Assembly (NCBI RefSeq): GCF_040183065.1
Contig: NC_091119.1
Coordinates: 205,844,298 to 205,908,297 of the forward strand
Direction of reading: 5' to 3'
DNA: 64,000 nucleotides
From: Periplaneta americana
Taxonomy: Eukaryota > Arthropoda > Insecta > Blattodea > Blattidae
Both the position numbers and the translations under genes were made by a program. Under the pieces are notes generated by a model that was not told the DNA's origin, ran no database searches, and worked only from the letters and a program-made list of their open reading frames with translations. Positions 35,716 through 46,735 of the stretch are shown here, in pieces (the first letter of the stretch is position 1; each line of letters opens with the position of its first letter).

Positions 35716-36780
35716 TAAGGAGGTTCATTGCCGCCATCACATAAACCCGGCATTGGTCCCTATCCTGAGCAAGATTCATCCAGTACCTACCATCATATCC
35801 CACCTCCCTCAAATCCATTTTAATATTATCCTCCCATCTACGTCTCGGCCTCTCCAAAGGTCTTTTTCCCTCCGGCCTCCCAACTAACACTCTTTATGCA
35901 TTTCTTTATTCGCCCATACGTGCTACATACCCTGCCCATCTCAAACGTCTGGATTTAATGTTCCTAATTATGTCAGGTGAAGAATACAATGCATGAAGTT
36001 CTGCGTTGTGTAACTTTCTCCATTCTCCTGCAACTTCATCCCTCATAGCCACAAGTACACTATCTACCAAAAAGTAATTGGGCACTGTTTTTTGCCCCTT
36101 TAGAACCTCGTGGTACCACCTCTTATTGCTATAACAGCAGCCACCCCGTCAGGCATGTTCTCCACTAGTTTGTGTAGGATATCCACTGGAATGCGTCGCC
36201 ATTCCTCTTGCAATATGGCACTCAGTTGGACAATGGAAGTTGGCCGAATTTCCCGAAACATCAATCGCCGGTCCAATTCGTCTCAAAGGTGCTCAATGGG
36301 ATTGAGATCAGGACTCTGTGCAGGCCAGTCCAACCGGTGAACATTATTGTCTGCATACAATTGCATAGTAGCCACCGAAACATGGCATCTAGCATGTAAA
36401 ATCCTGGGTGCCCAATTACTTTTTCGTAGATAGTGTATTTTCCTAAGCACCTTATTCACAAACACCCTTAACCTATGTTCCTCTCTCAAAGTGAGAGTCC
36501 AAGTTTCACAACCATACAGAACAACCGGTAATACAACTGTTTTAAAAATTCTAACTTTCAGAATTCTTGACAGCAGAGTAGATGACAAAAGCTTCTCAAC
36601 CGAATAATAACAGGCATTTCCCATTATTTATTCTGCGTTTAATTTCCTCTCGAGTGTCATTTATATTTGTTACTGCCTCTCCAAGATATTTGAAATTTTT
36701 CACCTCTTCAAAGGATAAATTTCAAGTTTTTATATTTCCATTTCGTACTATTTTCCGGTCACGAGAAATAATGACATATC
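35716..36780 (-). mobile_element. RTE-like LINE copy, split by a Tc1 derivative
   Basis: Pieces 35716-36055 and 36438-36780 match the family of 24738-26016 ([51 protein letters not shown]). The 3' tip is shortened. Several stops and small indels. Confidence 0.8.
36058..36435 (-). mobile_element. Tc1-type deletion derivative nested in LINE
   Basis: 378 bp. Inverted ends CACTATCTACCAAAAAGTAA (right end differs at one base) with TA on each side. A minus-strand remnant reads HVSVATMQLYADNNVHRLDW and PAQSPDLNPIEHL, the last catalytic D/E region of Tc1 transposases. Most of the transposase is deleted. The LINE reads straight through when the element is removed. Confidence 0.85.
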
Positions 36781-37664
36781 GAGAAAGAGAAAAGTGTGTC
36801 TCTGGCGATGATTCTGACTTCCATACGAGATAATCGATACATCGTTCGTGAAGTTTTCTTCAACTGATAGCCCTCTGTCCGTCAGCGCCTTCGCCTCGGG
36901 CCGGGGATCTATTCTTGCCGCTCACTTACTTGTACTTCTCAGTTTACGAAGCACGGAAGTTGTACTTTTTCCTCTTTCCATCAACTGTAATTTTTTGTTT
37001 GTAGTTTTTGTTAATCTTCCATATTACTGATTCCAGGCTAAGTCCATTATACTGAATAATACAATAACTTTTTGTGATATTTAAGGATAAAAAATGTAAA
37101 ACTGTATTGTAACAGGACTAATGTATTTCAGATTGATGTTTAATATTTCATCCGTAAAAAAATTATTCAACATTGATAAGTACGAGCAAATGAAGACTAT
37201 TTCATCAACTTCCTGCAGAGATAAAGAGCTTGTGACTTCCTCATAGCCTACACCATGGTGCATAAATCGCATAATGATACTTCCCGCTGTAGTGGTTTAA
37301 TTTTACACGCAAGGCTTGTCATTAAGTGAAATTTAACTCTTTGAGCAAACATTTCCTTTTTTATATAATTATTTATGTTATTATTTTGCTCCTATTTTTA
37401 CATTATACTTGTCTTTATTAGTTTGCTTTGTAATACCTTATTTTACTGGTTTGGTTGCTTTTGAATTGGATTTATTACTTTTTCTTTATTACATTAGTTT
37501 GGGTGTTTATATTCCTATAATTGTTAGTTTCTCTAATCCAGCTGCGCTATATCCAAAGTTTTAATTCTTAAAAAAAGTTATACGAATGCTGAGAGTCTTT
37601 TCTTAACGAAGCAAATTGCAGACCCTTATCGATCAGCAAAGTATAAAATAATATTAACTGTAGT
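36781..37664. other. Intergenic, nothing recognised
   Basis: A CT-rich patch at about 36870-36920 and otherwise AT-rich sequence. No gene or named repeat. Confidence 0.4.
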
Positions 37665-38240
37665 AAATTTATTAAATGCGTGTTATTATTCGGTTGAGAA
37701 ACTTTTATCATCCAGTCTGCTGTCGAAAAATCTGAAAGTTAGAATTTATAAAACAGTTATATTACCAGTTGTTCTGTATGGTTGTAAAACTTGGACTCTC
37801 ACTTTGAGACAGGAACAGAGATTGAGGGTTTTTGAGAATAAGGTGCTTAGGAAAATATTTGGTGCTAAGAGGGATGAAGTTACAGGAGAATGGAGAAAGT
37901 TACACAACACAGAACTGCACGCATTGTATCCTTCACCTGACATAATTAGGAATATTAAATCCAGACGTTTGAGATGGGCAGGGCATGTAGCACGTATGAG
38001 CGAATCCAGAAATGCATATAGATTGTTAGTTGGGAGGCCGGAGGGAAAAAGACCTTTTGGGGGGGCCGAGACGTAGATGGGAAGATAATATTAAAATGGA
38101 TTTGAGGGAGGTGGGATATGATGATAGAGACTGGATTAATCTTGCTCAGAATAGGGACCAATGGCGAGCTTATGTGAGGGCGGCAATGAACCTCCGGGTT
38201 CCTTAAAAGCCAGTAAGTAAGTAAGTAAATAAGTAAGTAA
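37665..38240 (+). mobile_element. RTE-like LINE, 3' part
   Basis: Sense copy. Frames read [48 protein letters not shown] and [17 protein letters not shown] frameshift falls in the G run near 38060, then [13 protein letters not shown] and the stop. Tail (GTAA)n at 38211-38240. Confidence 0.85.
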
Positions 38241-38399
38241 ACTATTGACAAGTCTTAGTAAGTCTTGTGAAGCGTTGAATTTTTCAAAAATTTAATGTTG
38301 TATAAGAAATTTAAAATAAAAATATATTTCTCCTTTAATTAAGAAAGCACAAAATATTTTGTATTTTAGATGTCACTGGTGACCAAGATGGAAGGTAGG

Positions 38400-38865
38400 C
38401 ACCTCGTGCATATTCTTTCCAGTGCATCCTTCAGTAGACAGTTTCTTCTCAGCTAGTAACCCAGTCAATTCCTTTTCCTTTTCTTCATCAGTTTCAACGT
38501 CATTCTTTCTCCACCCACTCCGTCCAACACAGCTTCATTTCTTATTCTGTCTGTCCATTTCACACGCTTCATCCTTCTCCATATCCTCATTTCAAATTCT
38601 TCTAGTCGCTTCTCTTCACTTCATCTCGAATGTCCTTGTTTCTGCCCCATAGAATACTACAGTCCATACAAAGCACTTCGCTAGCATTTAAAGCTTCCTT
38701 TGCCATTGCTACCCTCCTTTTGACTTCCTGGTAGGAGCTCATGTTACTGCTTATAGTACACCCCACTTGTTCTACTGCCTCATTTAGAATTCGCAAGTTT
38801 ACCTTCTTTACTTTTCTTGCTATGACCGTCGTCTTCGTCTTGTCGGCATTTATCTTCAAACTATA
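38400..38865 (-). mobile_element. LINE family 2 fragment
   Basis: Minus strand reads [38 protein letters not shown] and VAMAKEALNASEVL. It has a small deletion relative to 16035 (the FKYL block) and further frameshifts towards 38400. Confidence 0.75.
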
Positions 38866-38907
38866 AAATCTCGGTCCATAATTCCTGCTTTGTTTTAAAC
38901 CAACAGT

Positions 38908-39550
38908 TATTTATCATTTAGGTTCAGCTAATAGAGTTGAGACATTTCTTTTAATGTTATGTTCATGTGCATCAGTTATGGACTTCATTCGATTTTTCTG
39001 AGAAAGTGTTTTAGTAAAGTAACTTATGTTCATGTAAGTCAGGCCTGCAGAATTGTAGGTCTTGAGAACGACTGCTTTCCTCCCCTGTCTTACCCCACCC
39101 ACCTTTTCTACCTGTGCGGTCACGGCGTTCTAGTTACGCTCGGCTGCATCAACATTCATTCTCGGGGCGGAAGTCGATCATCCCCAATAGACGTGGAGTG
39201 AGGCTGACGTCATAGTTCCCCTACTTTGCGAGTTCTGCAGGCCTGATGTAAGTGGTCAATTTTTGGCACTTGTAATTCAGAATAAATGAACTTTATTGGA
39301 TAACAAACTGTTTTATCCAGACAAATCCAGATTATACATTTTTTTGGTGAAGTAGAGATAGTCTTTGCACTTCCAACCGAACCTGTAACTCCGTATTGAA
39401 TGGCAGATTGAACGAAATTAAATAAACCACTCAAATTGTGATTTGGGCCACAGTAATTAATAACAATCTAGTTTTGTTTTTTGACAAGGCGAAAAATTAA
39501 AATAAAATGCATTATTCACAGTTTTCAGCTGCTTTTAACATAAATTATGC
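38908..39550. repeat. Tandem repeat unit 1 with hAT-MITE insert
   Basis: Unit shared with 39551-41087: GAGTTGAGACATTTCTTTTA, then GAATAAATGAACTTTATTGG and AACCTGTAACTCCGTATTG, then the AATGGCAGATTG block. This copy is interrupted only by the MITE at 39040-39245. Confidence 0.8.
39040..39245. mobile_element. 206-bp hAT MITE
   Basis: TIRs CAGGCCTGCAGAA and TTCTGCAGGCCTG, with the perfect 8-bp duplication ATGTAAGT at 39032-39039 and 39246-39253. Tandem unit 2 (near 39758) has a single ATGTAAGT and no insert. Confidence 0.9.
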
Positions 39551-39582
39551 TATTTATCATTTATGTTCAGCTAACAGAGTTG

Positions 39583-39654
39583 TCCCTCTATAGGATGAGG
39601 CCTTTGCCCTTAACGGGGCATTTTTAGGCTAATCATTTCATTTCATTTGATTTA
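39583..39654. mobile_element. LINE 3'-tail insertion with target duplication
   Basis: 72 bp with GAGGCCTTTGCCCTTAACGG and a (TTTCA)n tail, flanked by AACAGAGTTG and AATAGAGTTG (9 of 10). Tandem unit 1 has this site once. Confidence 0.75.
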
Positions 39655-39909
39655 AATAGAGTTGAGACATTTCTTTTAATGTTATGTTCATGTGTATCAT
39701 TTATGAGCTTCATTTGATTTTTCTGAGAAAGTCTTTAGTAAAGTAACTTATATTCATGTAAGTGGTCAATTTTTAGCACTTGTAATTCAGAATAAATGAA
39801 CTTTATTGGATAATAAACTGTTTTATCCAGACAAATCCTGATTGTACATTTTTTTTGGTGAAATAGAGATAGTTTTTGCAATTCCAATCGAACCTGTAAC
39901 TCCGTATTG

Positions 39910-40247
39910 CAGCCGTGGCGAAAATGTGACTCACGAGCACATTGTGGCTTGCAATGATAGCTATGCTCTTCCTACCTCTCCCAACCCCACCCTCTCACTC
40001 ACTGGAGTCAAACTCTGTTCCATTTGTATTTGTCTCTGACCTGCGAGTGGCGTATCGTCGCAATGTCTCTCTCGAAACCATGTACCTCTATAAAAACGAA
40101 AGTTCAAGTAGGATGAGAGGACGCATTTTTTTGCTGCCAATATGATGAGAATATTAAATGTATGATTTGTTCACAAGTATTACGAGGAAACGGTTGTATA
40201 ACATAAAACGGCATTGTACTACATGTTATTGATGAAACATTAAAAAG

Positions 40248-40300
<53 letters not shown>

Positions 40301-40925
40301 CATTATCATCATCGTCTCTGTACGTCGACCCTTTTTCAGCAGATGTATGAATAAAGGGGTTAGGTGTTCAATTTAAACTCACTGATTTACAATGTGATGT
40401 TAAATGAAAGCTAGATATAAGGACTTGACAGATATTGAACTTTTCAAATCTTTGGAAAAAAATAAATATTTGAAGCTTCGTTCTTTCGCTTGCCCTGTTG
40501 AAGACATGTTCGCTGTAACTTACGTTTGTGAAAAATTATTTTCAAGAATGAAAATAGTAAAAACCAAATTTAGATCACGACTGATAGACAAATACCTTCG
40601 TGATCAACTACGACCGGCAGTAAGTGACATAATTCCTGAAACTCTGTCGCAGAGACATTCTGAAGACAGTTAATTTTAGCTTGTGATAATGTGTCTCATG
40701 TTTTCTGGTTTATTTCTTTTTTCGTTACACGTACTAAACATTAGTTTGTAGCCTTGTACTGTATAAAATTATATTTAAGTGCTTGACGTAAGGAAAATGA
40801 AACTCCGTTAATAAGTCAGACAGTTGCTTCACTTCCCCTTCGGGTGTCCGCCTCCCTCCATAGGTGCTATGCACGTTGCAGGTTACACAGTGGCTCGGCG
40901 CACGATCGCATTTTCGCCACTGCTG
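39910..40925 (+). mobile_element. hAT transposon with transposase C-terminal remnant
   Basis: TIRs CAGCCGTGGCGAAAATG and the inverse of CAGCAGTGGCGAAAATG. 8-bp flanks CCGTATTG and CCGAATTG; unit 1 has the single CCGTATTG. A frame at 40404-40673 reads DMFAVTYVCEKLFSRMKIVK and FRSRLIDKYLRDQLR, the hAT dimerisation region. A (TTA)n run lies at 40250-40300. The N-terminal part is deleted. Confidence 0.85.
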
Positions 40926-41410
40926 CCGAATTGAATGGCAGATTGAAGCGAAGTTAAATAAACCACTCAAATTGTGATTTTGGTCACAGTAATTAATAAT
41001 AATAATTAGTTTTGTTTTGTGACAAGGCGAAAAATTAAAATAAAATGCATTACTCACAGTTTTCAGCTGATTTTAACATAAATTATGAGTACCCACACAA
41101 TGCTTTTCCTCCGTGTTTAATCTTTCTGAAGTTATTTTCACAATTGCTAGTCCAAGGGCACTTACAGCACGCTAATTGGACACACGTGTTAACTAAAGAA
41201 CTGTGATAAGTAGTTATTGTGCAAGTATAACACATTTTATAAGAGTTTACAATGATGTACTTCCCATTTTCATTGTAGGTATGGAGTCAATTGTAGTTTG
41301 AATTAAAATGGTACATAGAAAGAAGTCATAATATCACATGTTCTAATGTGATAATTTTTCCTTTATAATGTCTCTCGCATTTATGACAGGATCTAATCAA
41401 TCATTGCACG

Positions 41411-41422
41411 TCACGTGGCAGA
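41411..41422 (+). promoter_or_regulatory. E-box-like upstream motif of gene C
   Basis: TCACGTGGCAGA, identical over 12 nt to the gene B motif, 9 nt upstream of the TATA box. Confidence 0.5.
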
Positions 41423-41431
41423 CAACTCTGC

Positions 41432-41439
41432 TATATAAA
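41432..41439 (+). promoter_or_regulatory. TATA box of gene C
   Basis: TATATAAA 42 nt before the ATG. A likely start site near the ATCAGCA preceding the ATG fits a very short 5' UTR. Confidence 0.7.
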
Positions 41440-41473
41440 GGGCGGTTGTGCGTAGTTCTGACCATCAGCAGCC

Positions 41474-41555
41474 ATGAGTCCTACAGCCATCGTCATCTTC
41501 CTCGCTACCGCCTGTGTGGCCGTCACAGGATTCACGGTGGACAGCCCTCAAGACG
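41474..41555 (+). CDS. Gene C exon 1, signal peptide
   Basis: 82 nt from the ATG (context CAGCC before ATG) to GTAAGT. Encodes MSPTAIVIFLATACVAVTG then FTVDSPQD. The TATA box and E-box motif lie just upstream. Confidence 0.85.
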
Positions 41556-44500
41556 GTAAGTAAGCCCCAGTCTTGTAGCCTACACGGCTCCTCCGCTTTC
41601 GTTCAAATTATACAGGGACATAATTTTATTTTTACTAACATTTTTAATATTAACTTGCCTATACCTCTGGATCAACGCCGTTTGCTACCCCCTTCCACGA
41701 CTGGAGTTCGATGATACTGGCGTAATATACAAACAAATCACTTCACTGGGTATAGGAGGGAAGAAAAGTAGTTCATCCATTTACGTAAACTATGAAATAT
41801 CGCGCTTTTGAGTTTGATAATTTTCATTAGGTTTTTCTTTAATCAAAGTACAGTACTGAATTAAGAATAAGTGTTTTTACTCACGAAGTGAGTTATCCAT
41901 GCGAACGTATTCATTATGCAGTGTATATTATAGTGTCTACAGCACATTAGCGTACAATATAGAGAATGAAGTTAAATTGAAAAATAATCATAATATGGAT
42001 ATTTAAACACATTTTTTAAAATGGTGGCCGTTCATTTCGATACAGGCTTCAGTTCTAATGTGCATATTATCGCACTATAGACTATTGTACGTAATTCCAA
42101 TTACCAGGTTCGTACTTCGTATCAGCAACTCATGTTGAAATAATTCTGTACCTACTCTATAAAAGGGTACCTTACGTACTGTAAATTCAATCTTCACTTC
42201 TGCTCTATTCGAAAAGATAAAATTACTCAGACATGCTATCTACTGTCCGTCTAAGTGGTTACGTCACAGCGTCGTAGAAAGGGAGGAAATCACGTGACAG
42301 TTAATTACTTAACGAGGCCCTTTTATTTAAGTTCTTTTAAACAGTTGTATAATATTACGTAGACGTCCAGTTTCTAACAGAAATTAATGTTCTCAGAAAA
42401 GAGCTAAGACAGCCCAGCCACTAGCTGACGAATAAAGACTGGTAGGGGAAACCGGGATACGAAGTAGGCAAATGATTCAATATTGAAAGCTCTTTCGTCA
42501 CTGGAAAACGCTAACATATTTTTGGAACGTACTGTTTACTATGACCGTAAGGCTACTATGACTGTATATGAGGTCATGGATCTGTGTGGAGGACGGTTGA
42601 ACTTCATTAGTAGAAGGGGTGGGAGTGAAGTACATTCAAAAACTGAGGTACAATAAAAATTGAAATAAAAATAATGTCCCTGTAGATTTACAGGCAGAAA
42701 ATCCAACCGACTGCGAGTTCGATCCCCAGCAATAAAGTGAATAGCAATGACGCAAGTATTGCATGGGTGCCATTTATCTTACAGGACCACACCGTTGCAG
42801 GCTCCGGAAGATCCTTAGGGTGGAGGGACATTAAGCCTTCTCAACATGAGGCAATCGGCACTCATAGAGGGTTCTGCCATACATTAATGCTCATATTCAG
42901 AGGAAAACGTACATTACTTCTCAGTTCCTACAAATTACTAGATATTTTGGTTATTTACGATATGCGGCCTCGTTTGATAACCAGCCGAGTATTGCAATAT
43001 AGGAAAGTTACGATATTACATCATACAATGTTTTATAATAATAATAATAATAGTAATAATAATAATAATAATAATATTAATAATTCTTTATTTATACTGG
43101 CAGAGTTAAGGCCATAGGGTCTTCTCTTACACTCTACCAGGTCACAAAGTATACAATCAGTGAACAATTTAACAAAAAGTTAAAGAACAGAATACTAACT
43201 TACTTACTTACTTGCTGGCTTTTTAAGGAACCCGGAGGTTCATTGCCGCCCTCACATAAGCCCGCCATTGGTCCCTATCCTGAGCAAGATTAATCCAGTC
43301 TCTATCATCATATCCCACCTCCCTCAAATCCATTTTAATATTATCTTCCCATCTACGTCTCGGCCTCCCTAAAGGTCTTTTTCCCTCCGGCCTCCCAACT
43401 AACACTCTATATGCATTTCTGGATTCGCCCATACGTGCTACATGCCCTGCCCATCTCAAACGTCTGGATTTAATGTTCCTAATTATGTCACGTGAACAAT
43501 ACAATGCGTGCAGTTCTGTGTTGTGTAACTTTCTCCATTCTCCTGTAACTTCATCCCTCTTAGCCCCAAATATTTTCCTAAGCACCTTATTCTCAAACAC
43601 CCTTAACCTATGTTCCTCTCTCAAAGTGAGAGTCCAAGTTTCACAACCATACAGAACAACCGGCAATATAACTGTTTTATAAATTCTAACTTTCAGATTT
43701 TTTGACAGCAGACTGGATGATAAAAGCTTCTCAGCCGAATAATAACAGGCGTTTCCCATATTTATTCTGTGCTTAATTTCCTCCCGAGTATCATTTAAAA
43801 CTATGGCAGGGAAAAGGGCTTATAACTGAAAGGAATCAGAATTAAAAAAATGAAATTTTAGTTTATTTTTTAAACAAGACAATGTCCGACAGTCTCTGAC
43901 ATATTGTGGTAGAGAGTTCCAGAGATGAGGTGCAGGGACGGTAAGAGATGAAGAGTAGAAGGATGTTCTGTGTTTAGGAATGGAGAGTCTGATATGGTGT
44001 TGTGAGCGAGTATCTATTTCGTGAAATGAGGACAAATGTTGAAAACGAGAAGCTAAGTAGCTAGGGTTAGAGGTTTGAAGAATATTGAAGAGTAAAGTGA
44101 GACAGTGAATAGTTCTTCGCTCTTTGAGACGGGCCCAGGACAGCATATTTAGTGAAGGTGTGATACGGTCAGATCTACGGACGTTGCAAATAAATCGAAC
44201 GCATGCATTATGAACACGCTGTAGTCTGTCTGTCAGTCTCATGTTAAGGTCAGTGTAGAGAGTGTCACAGTAATCAAAATGAGGCATCAAGAGCGACTGC
44301 ACTAAATTCTTCTTGAGAAGCAACGGAAGGAAATTTCGAATTATTTTTTATCAACTTTGATAAAAAATATTTTAATAAAGGTAATTATAAATATTTTTAT
44401 TACTTTTGAAGATGTCTTTTGTCGAGAGGAGATTTTTTATTATTAGTTTCTTCTTGCGAGAGACGATGCGTTTATGTTTTGTTTTATTAGTTTTGAATAC

Positions 44501-46006
44501 GATAGGTAATTTGTTATAACAGAAAAACAGCAGTACTAGGAGAAATAAACAAACATTGTTAAAATGAGTTAAAACAAGGAATCGTATATTGAAAATGCTG
44601 AAAATTTTGCAATTGAACATTTAATACCATTGAAATCCCGCATAAAGTATAAACAATTTGAAGATTAGTGTTCCAATCAATCTGTAGACATGTTTAGAAT
44701 TAATGTTTACAATAAATAAAATCAATTCAATTTTATTTTATTTTATTTTATGTGGTTCACGTTACGCAACTTGTTAAGCAATAGCAGTACCATTACCTAA
44801 CCAGTTGTTTAATAGAAATATCATTACCTAACTAGTTGCGAAATGAATGTGTTTACAACATTTTATTAGTGACGTGAAGTCCAGGGAAGTTGAGGGATAC
44901 ACCATGTACATCAACGAGTTTACTTCTTTTACGCACACGTCCAATATAACATCAACTGAACCACCAACCACTAAAACATTCAAATTTGAAAATTGAACTT
45001 TCAATAATTGTATCTTTTAAAATTATTCGTGTTTATTTTTTATTTCATCATCGTTAATTAAAACGTTTCTTGTTTATTTCATCATCTCTAATTAAAACTT
45101 TTCTAACACTCTTTTATATTATTTAGGTTATGTTTGTTATAGCTTCTGCTATATGATATTATGGATAGTCACGTATCAGAGATTGTTTAATATACTAAGA
45201 TTTATTGAAAATCATCTGTCAAGTAACGTTGATTACTGGGATCCGGATGACTGAAGTGGAATACAAATGCTTTAATAAAAATGAAACTGAATCAACAAAG
45301 CCTTCTTGACTAGTAACCGTCCGCAGAGTTCAATGAAGATTCCATAGCTGGCACAACTGATAACAAGAAAACAGCTAATCATAACACACTACTGCCATCT
45401 AGCGTAATGTTGAGATGGTACAATAATACATTTGAAGACAGTTGTATTTTCATAAGTCAATTAATATTTTATTGTATTAGAGTAATTTATTTCTTCTAAT
45501 CTTTATATACTTTCTTCTAATCGTGTAATAGTCAATTAAATCCCACTCGAGTTTTGATTTTCTCTACATAAATCAAAACCTCTAGTGAGATTACTGTTGA
45601 TAAAATCCGGACAAATTTTTTGTGCCCACAAACTGGGTCATTCTATTTATAACTCTCTGCCGCCTGAAGTCAAGGGCTGCCGAACATTGAATTCTTTCAA
45701 ATCCAAGTTAGAAAATTATCTTATGACGAGTTGCCAAACTAACTTACTATTATGACAAGTGTTGTATTGCATGCTTCCACGTATTCACATTTTTTTTTAT
45801 GTTCTAATGATATTCAACTTATTTTATATTTTTGTTTTCATATTTTCCGATAATGTTATATCTCTAATGTGATAAGTTGAGCTATATATAATCTTAATTT
45901 TCCTTATTGTGTGTACTTAGAAATATTGTATTCACTGTATACTTTGTACTGCACTATTTTATTACTACTATTAGTATTATTATTATTATCATCATTATTA
46001 CTATTC

Positions 46007-46077
<71 letters not shown>

Positions 46078-46346
46078 GAATAATTGTCTTTTTTTGTATG
46101 CCTCATTTATTTTGACCTGCTGTTCACATTTTATTATGCTTTTTTCTTTCTTTCTGTATGTTATATATTATGTCTGATTTCTTCTTATTTGTTGTTTATT
46201 TTTTATTATTATTATTATCTTATTCAGTTTTGTGTGTAAAATTGTAGTGTAATTTGTTAATTTGTAGTGTTTTTGCAACGCAGTCTTTACTCCTGGTTGA
46301 GTGTTAGAGAAGGCCGTATGGCCTTAACTCTGCCAGGTTAAATAAA

Positions 46347-46392
<46 letters not shown>

Positions 46393-46664
46393 GAATAATT
46401 GTCTTTTTTTGTATGCCTCATTTATTTTGACCTGCTGTTCACATATTATTATGCTTTTTTCTTTCTTTCTGTATGTTATATATTATGTCTGATTTCTTCT
46501 TATTTGTTGTTTATTTTTTATTATTATTATTATTATCTTATTCAGTTTTGTGTGTAAAATTGTAGTGTAATTTGTTAATGTGTAGTGTTTTTGCAACGCA
46601 GTCTTTACTCCTGGTTGAGTGTTAGAGAAGGCCGTATGGCCTTAACTCTGCCAGGTTAAATAAA

Positions 46665-46735
<71 letters not shown>

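Larger units (their letters stand above)
39551..41087. repeat. Tandem repeat unit 2 with two inserts
   Basis: Second copy of the unit at 38908-39550, interrupted by a LINE-tail piece (39583-39654) and a 1-kb hAT (39910-40925). Confidence 0.8.
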
